NCBI GenBank assembly: GCA_963805645.1
Contig: CAWDVA010000005.1
Coordinates: 381,519 to 445,518 of the forward strand
Direction of reading: 5' to 3'
DNA: 64,000 bases
Origin: CAVXEH01 sp963805645
GTDB taxonomy: Bacteria > Chloroflexota > Limnocylindria > QHBO01
Shown: one piece after another, positions 1-9,485 of the stretch
Numbering within the stretch: position 1 is the stretch's first letter
How the letters are laid out: every line of letters starts with the position of its first letter
Notes under the pieces: generated by a model
What the model was told of the DNA's origin: nothing
Database searches by the model: none
What the model saw: the letters and a program-made list of their open reading frames with translations, nothing else
Program-made: the position numbers and the translations under genes

Positions 1-845
1 TCGTTGCGCAGCACCCCGCCTTCACCGCGCATCGCCTCGGAGAGCAGGAATCCCAGCTTGTACATGCCGGTCGGGTGGAACTGGTAGAACTCCAGGTCCT
101 CCAGCGGCAGGCCGCGCCGGTAGGCGATCCCCATCCCGTCGCCGGTCAGGGTGTGGGCGTTGGTCGTGACCTTGAAGAGCTTCCCGTAGCCGCCCGTGGC
201 AAAGAGGACCGCGCGCGCGCGAAAGATGTGGATCTCCGAGGTGGCGAGCTCCAGGGCGACCACCCCGGTGACCGGTCCGTCCGGCCCGCCGGGCATCAGC
301 AGGTCGAGCACCTGGAACTCGTCGAAGAAGTCGATCTCGTGGTGGATGCATTGCTGGTAGAGCGTGTAGAGGATGGCGTGGCCGGTCCGGTCCGCGGCAA
401 AGCAGGAGCGGCGGACCGGGCCCTCGCCGTAGTTGCGCGTGTGGCCGCCGAACCGCCGCTGGTCGATCAGACCCTCCGGCGTGCGGTCGAACGGCATTCC
501 CAGGTGCTCGAGGTTGATGATCGTCTCGATCGCGTCGTGGCACATCACCTCGGCAGCATCCTGGTCAACCAGGTAGTCACCACCCTTGACGGTGTCGAAC
601 CAGTGCCACTCCCAGTGGTCTTCCTCCGAATTACCCAGCGCTGCGCACACGCCGCCCTGGGCGGCGCCGGTGTGCGACCGCGAGGGGTACAGCTTGCTGA
701 CGACCGCCACCTTTCCGGTCGCGCCCAGGTCCCTTTTCAGCTCGAGCGCGGCATACAGGCCGGCGCCCCCGGCACCGATGACGACGGCATCGAGCTCGTG
801 GATGTTGAGGCCGGGCGGCGGCGCGTAGCGGGATCGGTTGGTCAT
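1..845 (-). CDS. sdhA: Succinate dehydrogenase flavoprotein subunit (partial, C-terminus off the left edge)
   Basis: This is the N-terminal 281 residues of the FAD-carrying catalytic subunit of complex II, which oxidises succinate to fumarate on the cytoplasmic face of the membrane. Near the start is the dinucleotide-binding motif VVIGAGGAGLYAAL. It is followed by SRSHTGAAQGG, whose His is the covalent FAD attachment site in this family. Further on, HPTGMYKLG and a GEGG motif match the substrate and FAD region. The ATG at 845 lies four bases after the stop of sdhD, so the order sdhC-sdhD-sdhA is a single operon. sdhB is expected beyond base 1, but this is not seen. Confidence 0.95.
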   Translation of the reverse strand, partial: MTNRSRYAPPPGLNIHELDAVVIGAGGAGLYAALELKRDLGATGKVAVVSKLYPSRSHTGAAQGGVCAALGNSEEDHWEWHWFDTVKGGDYLVDQDAAEVMCHDAIETIINLEHLGMPFDRTPEGLIDQRRFGGHTRNYGEGPVRRSCFAADRTGHAILYTLYQQCIHHEIDFFDEFQVLDLLMPGGPDGPVTGVVALELATSEIHIFRARAVLFATGGYGKLFKVTTNAHTLTGDGMGIAYRRGLPLEDLEFYQFHPTGMYKLGFLLSEAMRGEGGVLRN

Positions 846-849
846 GGTG

Positions 850-1326
850 CTAGAAGGCTCCCACCGTGCCGGAGAGCAGCCCAAGCGGCCCGGCTCCGGC
901 AGGGGCGGTCGCAGGGTTGAAGGCAATGATCACGAAGATCCCCAGCAGCAGCCACACGAGCGTGAAGGCGCCCAGCCCAAGCAGGAGGAAGGTTCGCCAT
1001 CCCCCGCGGTGGACATAGTCGCCGATGACGATCCGCGCGCCGTTGACGCCGTGCACCAGCGCCAGGAGCAGGAGGAGCAGGTCGTAGATCCGCCAGAACG
1101 GCGAGCCCCAGCGATGCGTCACGAAGGCGAAGTCCACTGCCTGGCCGTTGATCTCGGTCAGCACGTGCATGATGAGCATGTGGCCCAGGGCCAGGATCAC
1201 CAGCAGCAGCCCGCTGATCCGCATGAACCACCACATGAACCGCTCGAACCCGGCGTTCTCCGGGCGGGTCCTGGCAGCCCGCGAGGGATTCGTCCCCGAT
1301 ACGTAGATCGTCCGCTCGCGGCTCAT
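850..1326 (-). CDS. sdhD: Succinate dehydrogenase membrane anchor subunit
   Basis: This is a hydrophobic 158-residue anchor subunit of complex II that helps bind heme b and quinone in the membrane. There are three membrane segments: around the motif ISGLLLVILALGHMLIMH, around LLLLLALVHGVNGAR and near the C-terminus. The HGVNGARIVIGDY stretch matches the position of the heme-ligand His in SdhC/SdhD families. The chosen ATG at 1326 overlaps the sdhC stop as ATGA. An in-frame ATG at 1338 is possible but would overlap sdhC more. The assignment as SdhD rather than SdhC rests on order and on the partner gene. Confidence 0.85.
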   Translation of the reverse strand: MSRERTIYVSGTNPSRAARTRPENAGFERFMWWFMRISGLLLVILALGHMLIMHVLTEINGQAVDFAFVTHRWGSPFWRIYDLLLLLLALVHGVNGARIVIGDYVHRGGWRTFLLLGLGAFTLVWLLLGIFVIIAFNPATAPAGAGPLGLLSGTVGAF

Positions 1327-1691
1327 GCGTGGCCCCATGGCATGAAGGGCGTGATCATGATCAGGCCCAGGGGAATCATGGCCACGACCGTCGAGCTGAC
1401 CACCGCGTAGGTCAGCGCCCGATAGTGGATCGTCAGACGCGGCCAGAAGTCCATGGCGATCACCCGCAGGCCATTGAGCGAGTGGTAGACCACGGCCGCC
1501 ATGAGCAGCACCTCGACGAGCCGCATCGGCAGATTGTTGTAGAGCGTCTGCGTCCAGTCGTAGACGGAGGGACCGAAGGAGACGGTGGCGGTCTCCACGA
1601 TGTGGAGGAACAGGAACACGAGCACACCCACACCGGAGGCGCGGTGGCCAAACCAGGCGAGCTGTGCCCAGGACACGCGATAGCGGAACAT
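1323..1691 (-). CDS. sdhC: Succinate dehydrogenase cytochrome b556 subunit
   Basis: This 122-residue membrane protein is the cytochrome b subunit of complex II. It begins MFRYRVSWAQLAWFGHRASG, typical of SdhC with the early HRxSG quinone-site motif, and has three membrane helices. HSLNGLRVIAMDFW matches the heme-binding HxxxGxRxxxxD motif. It is the first gene of the sdhCDA operon. The open frame continues upstream of 1691 but that part reads as non-membrane low-complexity Arg/Gly sequence overlapping icd, so the ATG at 1691 is preferred. Confidence 0.9.
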   Translation of the reverse strand: MFRYRVSWAQLAWFGHRASGVGVLVFLFLHIVETATVSFGPSVYDWTQTLYNNLPMRLVEVLLMAAVVYHSLNGLRVIAMDFWPRLTIHYRALTYAVVSSTVVAMIPLGLIMITPFMPWGHA

Positions 1692-1792
1692 CCCGCTCAG
1701 ATCATCCCCTTTCGCACTTTCGTCCTCCGCGGCGCACGGCGCCGGAGGCATCTGACACGTCGGGCGGAACGATTCTAGCGCGGCGCCTGCCG

Positions 1793-2803
1793 TTAGGCCG
1801 CCCGAACGCGTGCGGCGACGGTTTCGCCGAACTCTCGGGTGCCGGCGGTGCCGCCCAGGTCGTACGTCACGGTCTTCCCCTCGGCGATCACGTCGCGGAC
1901 CGCGCCTTCCACCGCGGAGGCGGCGGCGGTCTCGCCCAGGTGACGGAGCATCAGCGCGGCCGAGAGGATGAGGGCCGTCGGGTTGGCCCGGTTCTGCCCC
2001 GCGTACTTGGGCGCGGAGCCATGCACCGGCTCGAAGACCGCGGCCGTCTCGCCGATGTTCGCACCCGGGGCGACGCCAAGGCCACCCACCAGCCCGGCGC
2101 ACAGATCACTGACGATGTCGCCGTAGAGGTTCGGCAGCACCATGACGTCGTAGAGCTCAGGCTTCTGCACAAGCTGCATGCACATGTTGTCGACGATGCG
2201 GTCCTCGAACGCGATCCGGCCCTCGTACTCGGCCGCGACCTGCTGGCAGCTCTCCAGGAAGAGGCCGTCCGAGAGCTTCATGATGTTCGCCTTGTGGACC
2301 GCGGTGACCTTGGAGCGGCCGTTGCGCACCGCGTACTCGAAGGCATATCGGGCGATCCGCTGGCTGGCGGCCCGGGTGATGATCTTGATGCTCTCCGCGG
2401 CATCCGGGCCGACCCGATGCTCGATCCCCGCGTAGAGGTCCTCCGTGTTCTCGCGCACGATGACCAGGTCGACATCCTCGTAGCGGCTCGTGACACCCCG
2501 CATGCTGCGGGCCGGGCGCACGTTGGCGTACAGCTCCAGGGCCTGGCGGAGCCCGACGTTGACGCTGCGAAAGCCCGAGCCAACCGGCGTGGTGATGGGT
2601 CCCTTGATGGCGACGCCGTTGCGGCGGATGCTCTCGATGACCCGGTCCGGAAGCGGCGTCCCCTCGGTGGCGATGGTCGCCTCGCCGGCCTGCTGGATGT
2701 CCCAGTCGAAGGCAATCCCCGTTGCCTCCAGGACGGTGCGTCCGGCTTCCGACAGCTCCGGGCCGATCCCGTCTCCGGGGATGAGCGTGACGGCGTAGCT
2801 CAC
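1793..2803 (-). CDS. icd: NAD-dependent isocitrate dehydrogenase (IDH/IMDH family)
   Basis: The 336-residue protein belongs to the isocitrate/isopropylmalate dehydrogenase family. It converts isocitrate to 2-oxoglutarate and CO2, probably with NAD. It starts with the family motif TLIPGDGIGPE. It keeps the substrate loop VIVRENTEDLYAGIEH, the catalytic Lys region VHKANIMKLSDGLF and the Asp cluster in LPNLYGDIVSDL. EPVHGSAPKYAGQ is the cofactor-loop region. RENTEDLY and the length of about 335 fit monofunctional NAD-type IDH better than isopropylmalate dehydrogenase. Homoisocitrate dehydrogenase is an alternative but the TCA neighbours (sdh, suc) favour IDH. It is divergent from sucCD. Confidence 0.9.
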   Translation of the reverse strand: MSYAVTLIPGDGIGPELSEAGRTVLEATGIAFDWDIQQAGEATIATEGTPLPDRVIESIRRNGVAIKGPITTPVGSGFRSVNVGLRQALELYANVRPARSMRGVTSRYEDVDLVIVRENTEDLYAGIEHRVGPDAAESIKIITRAASQRIARYAFEYAVRNGRSKVTAVHKANIMKLSDGLFLESCQQVAAEYEGRIAFEDRIVDNMCMQLVQKPELYDVMVLPNLYGDIVSDLCAGLVGGLGVAPGANIGETAAVFEPVHGSAPKYAGQNRANPTALILSAALMLRHLGETAAASAVEGAVRDVIAEGKTVTYDLGGTAGTREFGETVAARVRAA

Positions 2804-2906
2804 GATGCGTGAATCCTTTCAGGTTGCGCCGGTCAAAGCGCCGGCGTACGGCGCGCAGTCTACCGACGACTGCGGGTCGCCGGAGTGCCCGTCCGCCGAA
2901 GCCCGG

Positions 2907-2912
2907 TACAAT
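2907..2912 (+). promoter_or_regulatory. Candidate -10 box of the sucCD promoter
   Basis: TACAAT matches the sigma-70 -10 consensus at five of six positions and lies 83 bases before the sucC ATG, in the 192-base divergent region between icd and sucC. No convincing -35 hexamer is visible. The same TACAAT followed by CG occurs just upstream of the methylmalonyl-CoA mutase start. Confidence 0.45.
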
Positions 2913-2995
2913 CGGGAGGTTCCCGCCTGCGGCTGCTGCCCCTCACTGTGCGCGCGCGTCGCGGCGGGCCCAATACAGCGAAGACAGGAGAGTGC

Positions 2996-4140
2996 ATGAA
3001 GCTCCAGGAGTACCGGTCGAAGGAGATCCTCGACCGTCATGGCGTGCCGCTGCTCGCCGGAGAGACGGCGACGACGCCGGACGAGGCGCGTGCGGCCGCA
3101 GAGCGCATCGGCGGGCCCGTGGTCGTGAAGGCCCAGGTCCTCGTCGGCGGGCGGGGGAAGGCCGGCGGCGTCAAGCTCGCGGCGAACCCGGCCGAGGCAG
3201 GGGCCCGCGCGGGCGAGATCCTCGGGATGGAGATCAAGGGCATCACCGTGCGGACGGTTCTCGTGGCGCCGGCCGCCGATATCGCCAAGGAGTACTACCT
3301 GGGCCTCATCCTCGACCGGGGCGCCAAGGCCATCACCATCATCGCCAGCGCCGAGGGCGGAGTCGAGATCGAGGAGACAGCGCGCACCAACCCCGCCGCC
3401 ATCCTCCGCCTTCCGCTTCACCCGCTCATCGGCCTCCAGGAGCACAACATCCGGCGGGCGTCGTTCTTCCTGGGCATCCCCGCAGAGCTGCGCAAGGACT
3501 TCCGCGCCGTGCTGCGCGGCCTGCACGCGGCGTTCGTCGCCTCCGATGCCGACCTCGCCGAGATCAACCCGCTGGTGGTGACCACCGACGGACGGCTGCT
3601 GGCACTCGACGCCAAGATCGTCCTCGACGACTCGGCGCTCCCCCGCCATGCGGACCTGGAGGCGATGCGCGACCTGAACGAGGAGGAGCCCTCGGAGATC
3701 GCAGCGCGCGAGGCGGGCATCAACTTCATCAAGCTCGACGGAACGATAGGCTGCATGGTCAATGGGGCCGGGCTGGCGATGACCACCATGGACCTCGTCA
3801 AGCTCGCCGGCGGCGAGCCGGCCAACTTCCTCGACATCGGCGGCGGCGCAAAGGCCGACAAGGTCTCCTCCGCGTTCCGGATCATCCTCGACGACCCGAA
3901 CGTGAAGGCCATCCTGGTCAACATCTTCGGCGGCATCACCCGTGGCGACGAGGTCGCCCGGGGCATCGTGGAGGCCCGCCAGTCCCTGACCCGGGAGGTC
4001 CCCATGGTGGTGCGCATCGTGGGGACCAACGCGGCCGAGGCGGCACCGATCCTCGCCGAAGCCAGGCTCATCACCGCCGAGTCGCTGGACGACGCGGCGG
4101 CCAAGGCGGTCGCCGCGGCTGCGGCAGCGGGAGGTGCAGC

Positions 4141-4144
<4 letters not shown>
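2996..4144 (+). CDS. sucC: Succinyl-CoA synthetase beta subunit (ADP/GDP-forming)
   Basis: This 382-residue protein is the nucleotide-binding beta subunit of succinyl-CoA ligase. An N-terminal ATP-grasp domain opens with MKLQEYRSKEILDRHGVP. VVKAQVLVGGRGKAGGVK is the ATP-binding loop and AEINPLVV carries a metal ligand. The C-terminal CoA-ligase half has GAGLAMTTMD and LVNIFGGITRGDEVA. The ATG at 2996 follows a GACAGGAG ribosome site; longer in-frame extensions upstream are less likely. Its stop overlaps the sucD GTG start. Confidence 0.95.
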
Positions 4145-5025
<881 letters not shown>

Positions 5026-5043
5026 TCCCATCCCCCGCCGGGC

Positions 5044-5466
5044 TCAGTCGTCCGGCTGAAGGAGCTCCCAGAGGACCCCGTTGAGCGTCCGGGGGTGGAC
5101 GAAGGCGACCTGGCCGTCCGCCCCCTGCCGGGGTGTGGCGTCGATGAGCTCCGCCTCTGCGGCAGCGAGCGCCGCCAGGTCGTTCGGCAGGTCCCGGCTC
5201 CGCAGGCAGACGTGGTGAAGGCCCTCGCCGCGCGCGGCGAGAAAGCGGGCGACGCCGCTCTCGGCGTCGAGCGGCTCGATGAGCTCGATCCGGGCTGCCG
5301 GCTCGGGCCCCGTGGCCAGGAACACCAGGCGGACCCCCTGCGCCGGCATTGTCACCGGCTCGCCGATGGGCTCCAGGCCGAGGAGGCTCTCATAGCGCGG
5401 CAGCGCCTCGCTCAGCGAGCGCACGACGACCGCCACGTGGTCGATGGGACCGAGCCGCGCGGTCAC
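5044..5466 (-). CDS. mce: Methylmalonyl-CoA epimerase
   Basis: This is a small vicinal-oxygen-chelate (glyoxalase-fold) enzyme that epimerises (S)- to (R)-methylmalonyl-CoA between propionyl-CoA carboxylase and the mutase. Two VOC half-repeats are visible: one opening GPIDHVAVVVRSLSEAL, the second starting GLHHVCLRSRDL. The metal ligands would be these His residues and the Glu of GVLWELLQ. A GTG start at 5466 overlaps the stop of the mutase gene (GTGA). An alternative GTG at 5484 adds six residues. Adjacent to the mutase, its usual partner. Confidence 0.88.
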   Translation of the reverse strand: MTARLGPIDHVAVVVRSLSEALPRYESLLGLEPIGEPVTMPAQGVRLVFLATGPEPAARIELIEPLDAESGVARFLAARGEGLHHVCLRSRDLPNDLAALAAAEAELIDATPRQGADGQVAFVHPRTLNGVLWELLQPDD

Positions 5467-7064
5467 GGCCGGTACTCTCCCCACGCGTCGCGCAGGATGC
5501 CGGCGATCTCTCCCAGGGTCGCGTCAGCCTCCACGCAGGCCCGGATGCGGGGCAGCAGGTTCTCGGTCCCCACGGCCGCGTCGCGCAGGGCGGCAAGCGT
5601 CGCCTCGACGGGGCGCGGGTCCCGCTCGCGCCGGACGCCGCGGGTCCGTGCCACCTGCCGCGCCTCGGCCTCGCGGTCGATCCGCTGCGGTGCGGGTCGG
5701 AGGGATGCGCCCTCCTCGAAGGCATTCACGCCAACCACGATCTGCTCGCCGCGTTCGACGGCGCGCTGGTACGCGTAGGCCGCCTCCGCGATCTCGCCCT
5801 GCTGGTAGCCGCCGACCAGGGCAGCCAGGGTTCCGCCACGCTCCTCGATGACGGCCAGCTCGGCGCGGATTCGCGCCTCGAGGGCGTCGGTCAGCGCCTC
5901 GACGTAGTACGAGCCACCGAGCGGGTCCACCGGCGCGGCCATCCCGGATTCGTAGGCCAACACTTGTTGTGTTCGAAGTGCCAGACGAGCGGTCTCGGGG
6001 GTGGGGAGGCCCAGCGCCTCGTCGAGCGCATTGGTGTGCAGGCTCTGGGCGCCGCCCAGCACGGCCGCGAGAGCCTGGACCGTGGTCCGCGCCACGTTGA
6101 CGTCCGGCTGCTGGGCGGTGAGGGTGGACCCGCCGGTCTGGACGTGGAATCGCATCGCCATGCTCTTCGGCTCCCGCGCGGCGTAGTGGTCGCGGGCAAT
6201 GGTGGCCCAGACCCGCCTCGCCACGCGGAACTTCGCGACCTCCTCGAGCAGGTCGTTGTGGGCTGCGAAGAAGAAGGAGAGGCGCGGCGCGAACTCGTCG
6301 AAGGCCAGGCCCGCGGCCAGGGCGGCATCGGCGTAGGCCATCGCGTTGGCGACGGTGAAGGCGACCTCCTGGGCCGCGGTGGCACCGGCCTCGCGCATGT
6401 GATACCCGCTGATGCTGATGGTGTTGAACGCGGGCAGCTCGCTCCGGCAGTAGGCGAACGTGTCGGTCACCAGGCGCATCGAGGGCTCGGGCGGGAAGAT
6501 GTAGGTCCCGCGCGCGATGTACTCCTTGAGAATGTCGTTCTGGATCGTCCCCCGCAGCCGGTGGGGATCGACGCCCTGGCGGCGGCCCACGGTCTCATAC
6601 AGTGCCAGCAGAATGGCGGCCGTGGCATTGATGGTCATGGAGGTGCTGACGCGGTCCAGGCCGATGCCGTCGAGGAGGATCTCCATGTCGGCGGTCGAGT
6701 CGATGGGGACGCCGACCCGCCCAACCTCGCCCGCCGCCATCGGATCATCGCTGTCATAACCGATCTGGGTGGGCAGGTCGAAGGCGACCGACAGGCCGGT
6801 CTGCCCCGACGCCAGCAGGTAGCGGAAGCGCCGGTTCGTCTCCTCCGCGGAACCGAACCCCGCGTACTGGCGCATGGTCCAGGCCCGGCCACGATACCCG
6901 TCAGGATGGATGCCGCGGGTGTACGGGTACGATCCCGGCTCGCCGAGCCCGGAGCCGTCCGCCGGGGCGGCGGCGCCGGGCGGTGGACCGTAGACGGTGT
7001 CGATCTCGACGCCCGACGTCGACCGGTCGTGGGTCGGTGGCGGGGCCTCGGGGTGGTCGGGCAT
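5463..7064 (-). CDS. mutA: Methylmalonyl-CoA mutase, large-subunit catalytic domain
   Basis: This 533-residue protein is the substrate-binding TIM-barrel part of a B12-dependent acyl-CoA mutase. The N-terminus carries YPYTRGIHPDGYRGRAWTMR. The substrate/B12 contacts GLSVAFDLPTQIGYDSD, GTIQNDILKEY and SISGYHMREAGA are all present. The length matches the detached alpha chain; no cobalamin-binding DxHxxG domain follows, so that domain must be a separate gene outside the window. Near-leaderless: a TACAAT -10 box lies 10 bases before the ATG. Isobutyryl- or ethylmalonyl-CoA mutase are alternatives, but mce and the carboxylase genes favour methylmalonyl-CoA. Confidence 0.9.
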   Translation of the reverse strand: MPDHPEAPPPTHDRSTSGVEIDTVYGPPPGAAAPADGSGLGEPGSYPYTRGIHPDGYRGRAWTMRQYAGFGSAEETNRRFRYLLASGQTGLSVAFDLPTQIGYDSDDPMAAGEVGRVGVPIDSTADMEILLDGIGLDRVSTSMTINATAAILLALYETVGRRQGVDPHRLRGTIQNDILKEYIARGTYIFPPEPSMRLVTDTFAYCRSELPAFNTISISGYHMREAGATAAQEVAFTVANAMAYADAALAAGLAFDEFAPRLSFFFAAHNDLLEEVAKFRVARRVWATIARDHYAAREPKSMAMRFHVQTGGSTLTAQQPDVNVARTTVQALAAVLGGAQSLHTNALDEALGLPTPETARLALRTQQVLAYESGMAAPVDPLGGSYYVEALTDALEARIRAELAVIEERGGTLAALVGGYQQGEIAEAAYAYQRAVERGEQIVVGVNAFEEGASLRPAPQRIDREAEARQVARTRGVRRERDPRPVEATLAALRDAAVGTENLLPRIRACVEADATLGEIAGILRDAWGEYRP

Positions 7065-7074
7065 GGCAGTCGCG

Positions 7075-7080
7075 ATTGTA
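7075..7080 (-). promoter_or_regulatory. Candidate -10 box of the mutase gene
   Basis: On the minus strand this reads TACAAT, followed by CG, and ends 10 bases before the mutase ATG at 7064. It would give a leader of only a few bases. No Shine-Dalgarno sequence is visible, consistent with near-leaderless transcription. Confidence 0.45.
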
Positions 7081-7146
7081 CCGATGGCGCCGCCATGGCA
7101 GACTCATCCCGCCCCACTCGCCCCGCCGCTGAAAGGTTCAAAGCGC

Positions 7147-7437
7147 ATGCCTGCCGCCGCATTCGGCGTTCTCGCGGTGTTCACCGCCGCCTCGATCGCC
7201 GCCGGGCTTCTCGCCTGGTGGCTCCTTGGCTCCCGGCTGCCCCTCGGTCCGGTGCTGCCGATCCTCGCCGCCTTCGCGGCGCTCTACGTTTCCGGCCACC
7301 GGCTGCGGATCGAGGTGGGACCCAGCACGGAGCTGTTCGGATTCCAGGTCTCGCTGCTCTTCGACCTGGTGCTCGCGGTGGCGGTGGCGTTCCTCGTCGC
7401 GCTGCTCGGGCGGCTCGCGAGCGGGCCGCGGCCCTGA
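7147..7437 (+). CDS. Small membrane protein of unknown function
   Basis: A 96-residue protein with an N-terminal helix pair (AAFGVLAVFTAASIAAGLL and a second segment after LPLGPVLPILAAFAALYV) and a third helix near the C-terminus (FDLVLAVAVAFLVALLGRL). I do not recognise the family. It sits between the divergent mutase gene and the biotin-carrier gene and is transcribed opposite to both. The ATG at 7147 follows a weak GAAAGG site. It may be an orphan; nothing links it to the carboxylase. Confidence 0.6.
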   Translation: MPAAAFGVLAVFTAASIAAGLLAWWLLGSRLPLGPVLPILAAFAALYVSGHRLRIEVGPSTELFGFQVSLLFDLVLAVAVAFLVALLGRLASGPRP

Positions 7438-7455
7438 TGGGAGCGGCGTGGGGCG

Positions 7456-7920
7456 CTAGTCGAGCCGGATGAGGAGCTGGCCGGTGGTGACCGCCTGACC
7501 CGCGGTCACGGCGACCTCGGCGACCCGCCCGGCACGCGGCGCGCGCACCTCGTTCTGCATCTTCATTGCCTCCAGGGTCAGAAGCGGCTGGTTCTCCTCG
7601 ACCTCGCTGCCCGCCTCGACCTCGACCACGACGACCAGTCCGGGCAGGGTCGCCCTGACCTCGGTCGCTCCGCCGGATGCGCGCGACGCAACCTCCGCCT
7701 CGGCGAGCATGCGCTCGCGCCAGGTGCGAACGCTGACCGGAATGCGCCGGCCGCGGAGCGTCACGTGCCAGTCGCTCCCCGACCCCTCGACCACCACCAG
7801 CGTGGAGGTACTCCCGTCGGTCAGCCGGGCAACGCCGGTGGCGCGGTCGATCCAGGTGAGGCGCGGCCCGTCGACGGGTGCGGTCTCGTCACCGGCCACG
7901 AGGACCTGGTAGTCCGTCAT
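7456..7920 (-). CDS. Biotin carboxyl carrier protein of an acyl-CoA carboxylase
   Basis: This 154-residue protein ends in a biotinyl domain with the motif EAMKMQNEVRAP, in which the central Lys is the biotin attachment site. The preceding GLVVVVEVEAGSEVEENQPLL forms the lipoyl-like beta fold. Its first 70 residues are a linker with no clear domain. The ATG at 7920 overlaps the biotin carboxylase stop as ATGA, so the two are translationally coupled. Together with the biotin carboxylase and the carboxyltransferase it would make a three-part propionyl/acetyl-CoA carboxylase. Confidence 0.88.
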   Translation of the reverse strand: MTDYQVLVAGDETAPVDGPRLTWIDRATGVARLTDGSTSTLVVVEGSGSDWHVTLRGRRIPVSVRTWRERMLAEAEVASRASGGATEVRATLPGLVVVVEVEAGSEVEENQPLLTLEAMKMQNEVRAPRAGRVAEVAVTAGQAVTTGQLLIRLD

Positions 7921-9434
7921 TCGCCGACGGCCTCGCGCCGCGCGAGCCGCGCCCAGGCCGACTCGCCGGCGACTGCGTGCTCCGATCGGCCGGGGGATCC
8001 GGTCCCATCGCCGCGCGCCGCCGCGGACCGCCGACCCTCGACGGCCGCCAGCGCAGCCAGCGCGGCATCGGCTCGTCCCAGCTCCGCTCCGTCGCCCCAG
8101 CGCTCGGTAATGAGGGCCGTGTCGTACTCCCCTGTGACGAAGGCCGGCTCGTCCACCAGCCACCGGTGGAAGCCGAGGTCGGTCTGCATGCCGCCCACCG
8201 CGGTCTCGTCGAGCGCCCGCCGCAGGCGGCGCACGGCAGCGTCTCGATCTGCGGCGTGGACCATGAGCTTGGCGAGGAGCGGGTCGTACTCCGGGGTCAG
8301 CGGCAGACCCGGTTTCACCGCCGCATCCACCCGGACGCCGGGCCCCGCCGGAAGGCGCCAGGCGGTCACCGCGCCGCCGACCGGCCGGAAGCCGGCCCAG
8401 GGATCCTCGGCGTAGAGGCGGACCTCGATTGCGTGCCCCCGCGGCTCCACGTCGAGCACCTCAGGAGGCAGGGCCTCCCCCGCCGCGATGCGGATCTGCC
8501 AGGCGACGATGTCGACGCCGGTCGCGAGCTCGGTGACCCCGTGCTCCACCTGCAGCCGCGTGTTCATCTCCAGGAAGTAGTGGTGCCCCTCGGCGTCGAG
8601 CAGGAACTCCACCGTCGCCGCGTTGCTGAAGTCCACCGTGCCGGCGACCCGACGCGCGCTGTCGAAGAGCGCGGCCCGGATCTGGGGGGTTACCGCCGGG
8701 GAGGGCGTCTCCTCGACGAGCTTCTGGTGCCGGCGCTGGACCGAGCAGTCCCGCTCTCCCAGGCAGACCAGGTTGCCGTGCCGGTCGCCGAGCAGCTGGA
8801 CCTCGACGTGCCGCGCCGGGCTCACCAGGCGCTCCACGTAGACCGTGCCGTCGCCGAAGGCGGCAGCCGCCTCCCGCTGCGCCGCCGGCAGCACGTCGGC
8901 CAGGTCCTCCTGGCGGTCCACGCGCCGCATGCCCCGTCCCCCGCCACCGGCTGCGGCCTTGACCATCGCCGGAAAGCCCACCGAGGCCAGGTCGGGCGGT
9001 GCATCACCGTCGACGGCGACGGTCAGCCCCGGCACGATGGGCACGCCGGCCGCGGCGACGGCACGCCGGGCGGCGAGCTTGTTCCCCAACGCCTCCTGCG
9101 CTTCCGGCGGCGGTCCGATCCAGACCAGGCCGGCGGCGATGACCGCGCGGGCGAACGCGGCATTCTCCGAGAGGAACCCGTAGCCGGGATGGACGGCGTC
9201 GGCGCCGCTCTGCCGGGCGGCCTCCACCACCGCGGCGATGTTCAGGTAGGAGTCGGCCGCCTGCCGCGGCCCGATCTCGACGGCGACATCGGCCACCTCC
9301 GCATGGAGAGCGTCGGCGTCCACGTCGGAGTGGACCGCAACGCTCTCGATCCCGAGCTCGCGGCAGGCGCGCATGACCCGGATGGCGATCTCGCCCCGGT
9401 TGGCGACCAGGACGCGGCGGAACGGCGGCGCCAT
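7917..9434 (-). CDS. accC: Biotin carboxylase subunit of acyl-CoA carboxylase
   Basis: About 505 residues. It carboxylates biotin using ATP and bicarbonate. Domain order is normal: N-terminal RVLVANRGEIAIRVMRA, the ATP-grasp loop AAAGGGGRGMRRV, the active-site EMNTRLQVEHGVTE (the usual HPVTE is HGVTE here), and the C-terminal biotin-carboxylase domain with EVRLYAEDP. The last 60 residues are an Ala/Arg-rich tail. I prefer the ATG at 9434 because the family starts just before RVLVANRG; an ATG at 9449 adds five residues. It lies between carboxyltransferase and carrier genes in one minus-strand operon. Confidence 0.92.
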   Translation of the reverse strand: MAPPFRRVLVANRGEIAIRVMRACRELGIESVAVHSDVDADALHAEVADVAVEIGPRQAADSYLNIAAVVEAARQSGADAVHPGYGFLSENAAFARAVIAAGLVWIGPPPEAQEALGNKLAARRAVAAAGVPIVPGLTVAVDGDAPPDLASVGFPAMVKAAAGGGGRGMRRVDRQEDLADVLPAAQREAAAAFGDGTVYVERLVSPARHVEVQLLGDRHGNLVCLGERDCSVQRRHQKLVEETPSPAVTPQIRAALFDSARRVAGTVDFSNAATVEFLLDAEGHHYFLEMNTRLQVEHGVTELATGVDIVAWQIRIAAGEALPPEVLDVEPRGHAIEVRLYAEDPWAGFRPVGGAVTAWRLPAGPGVRVDAAVKPGLPLTPEYDPLLAKLMVHAADRDAAVRRLRRALDETAVGGMQTDLGFHRWLVDEPAFVTGEYDTALITERWGDGAELGRADAALAALAAVEGRRSAAARGDGTGSPGRSEHAVAGESAWARLARREAVGE

Positions 9435-9485
9435 CGGTCTAGCCGGCACCCGGTCCGGTGTCTTTGCGCACGGACAGCCGGCGAA

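Noticed and set aside
5349..7472. A 707-codon plus-strand open frame opposite the mutase gene
   Set aside because: The mutase motifs on the other strand are unmistakable; the plus frame has none.
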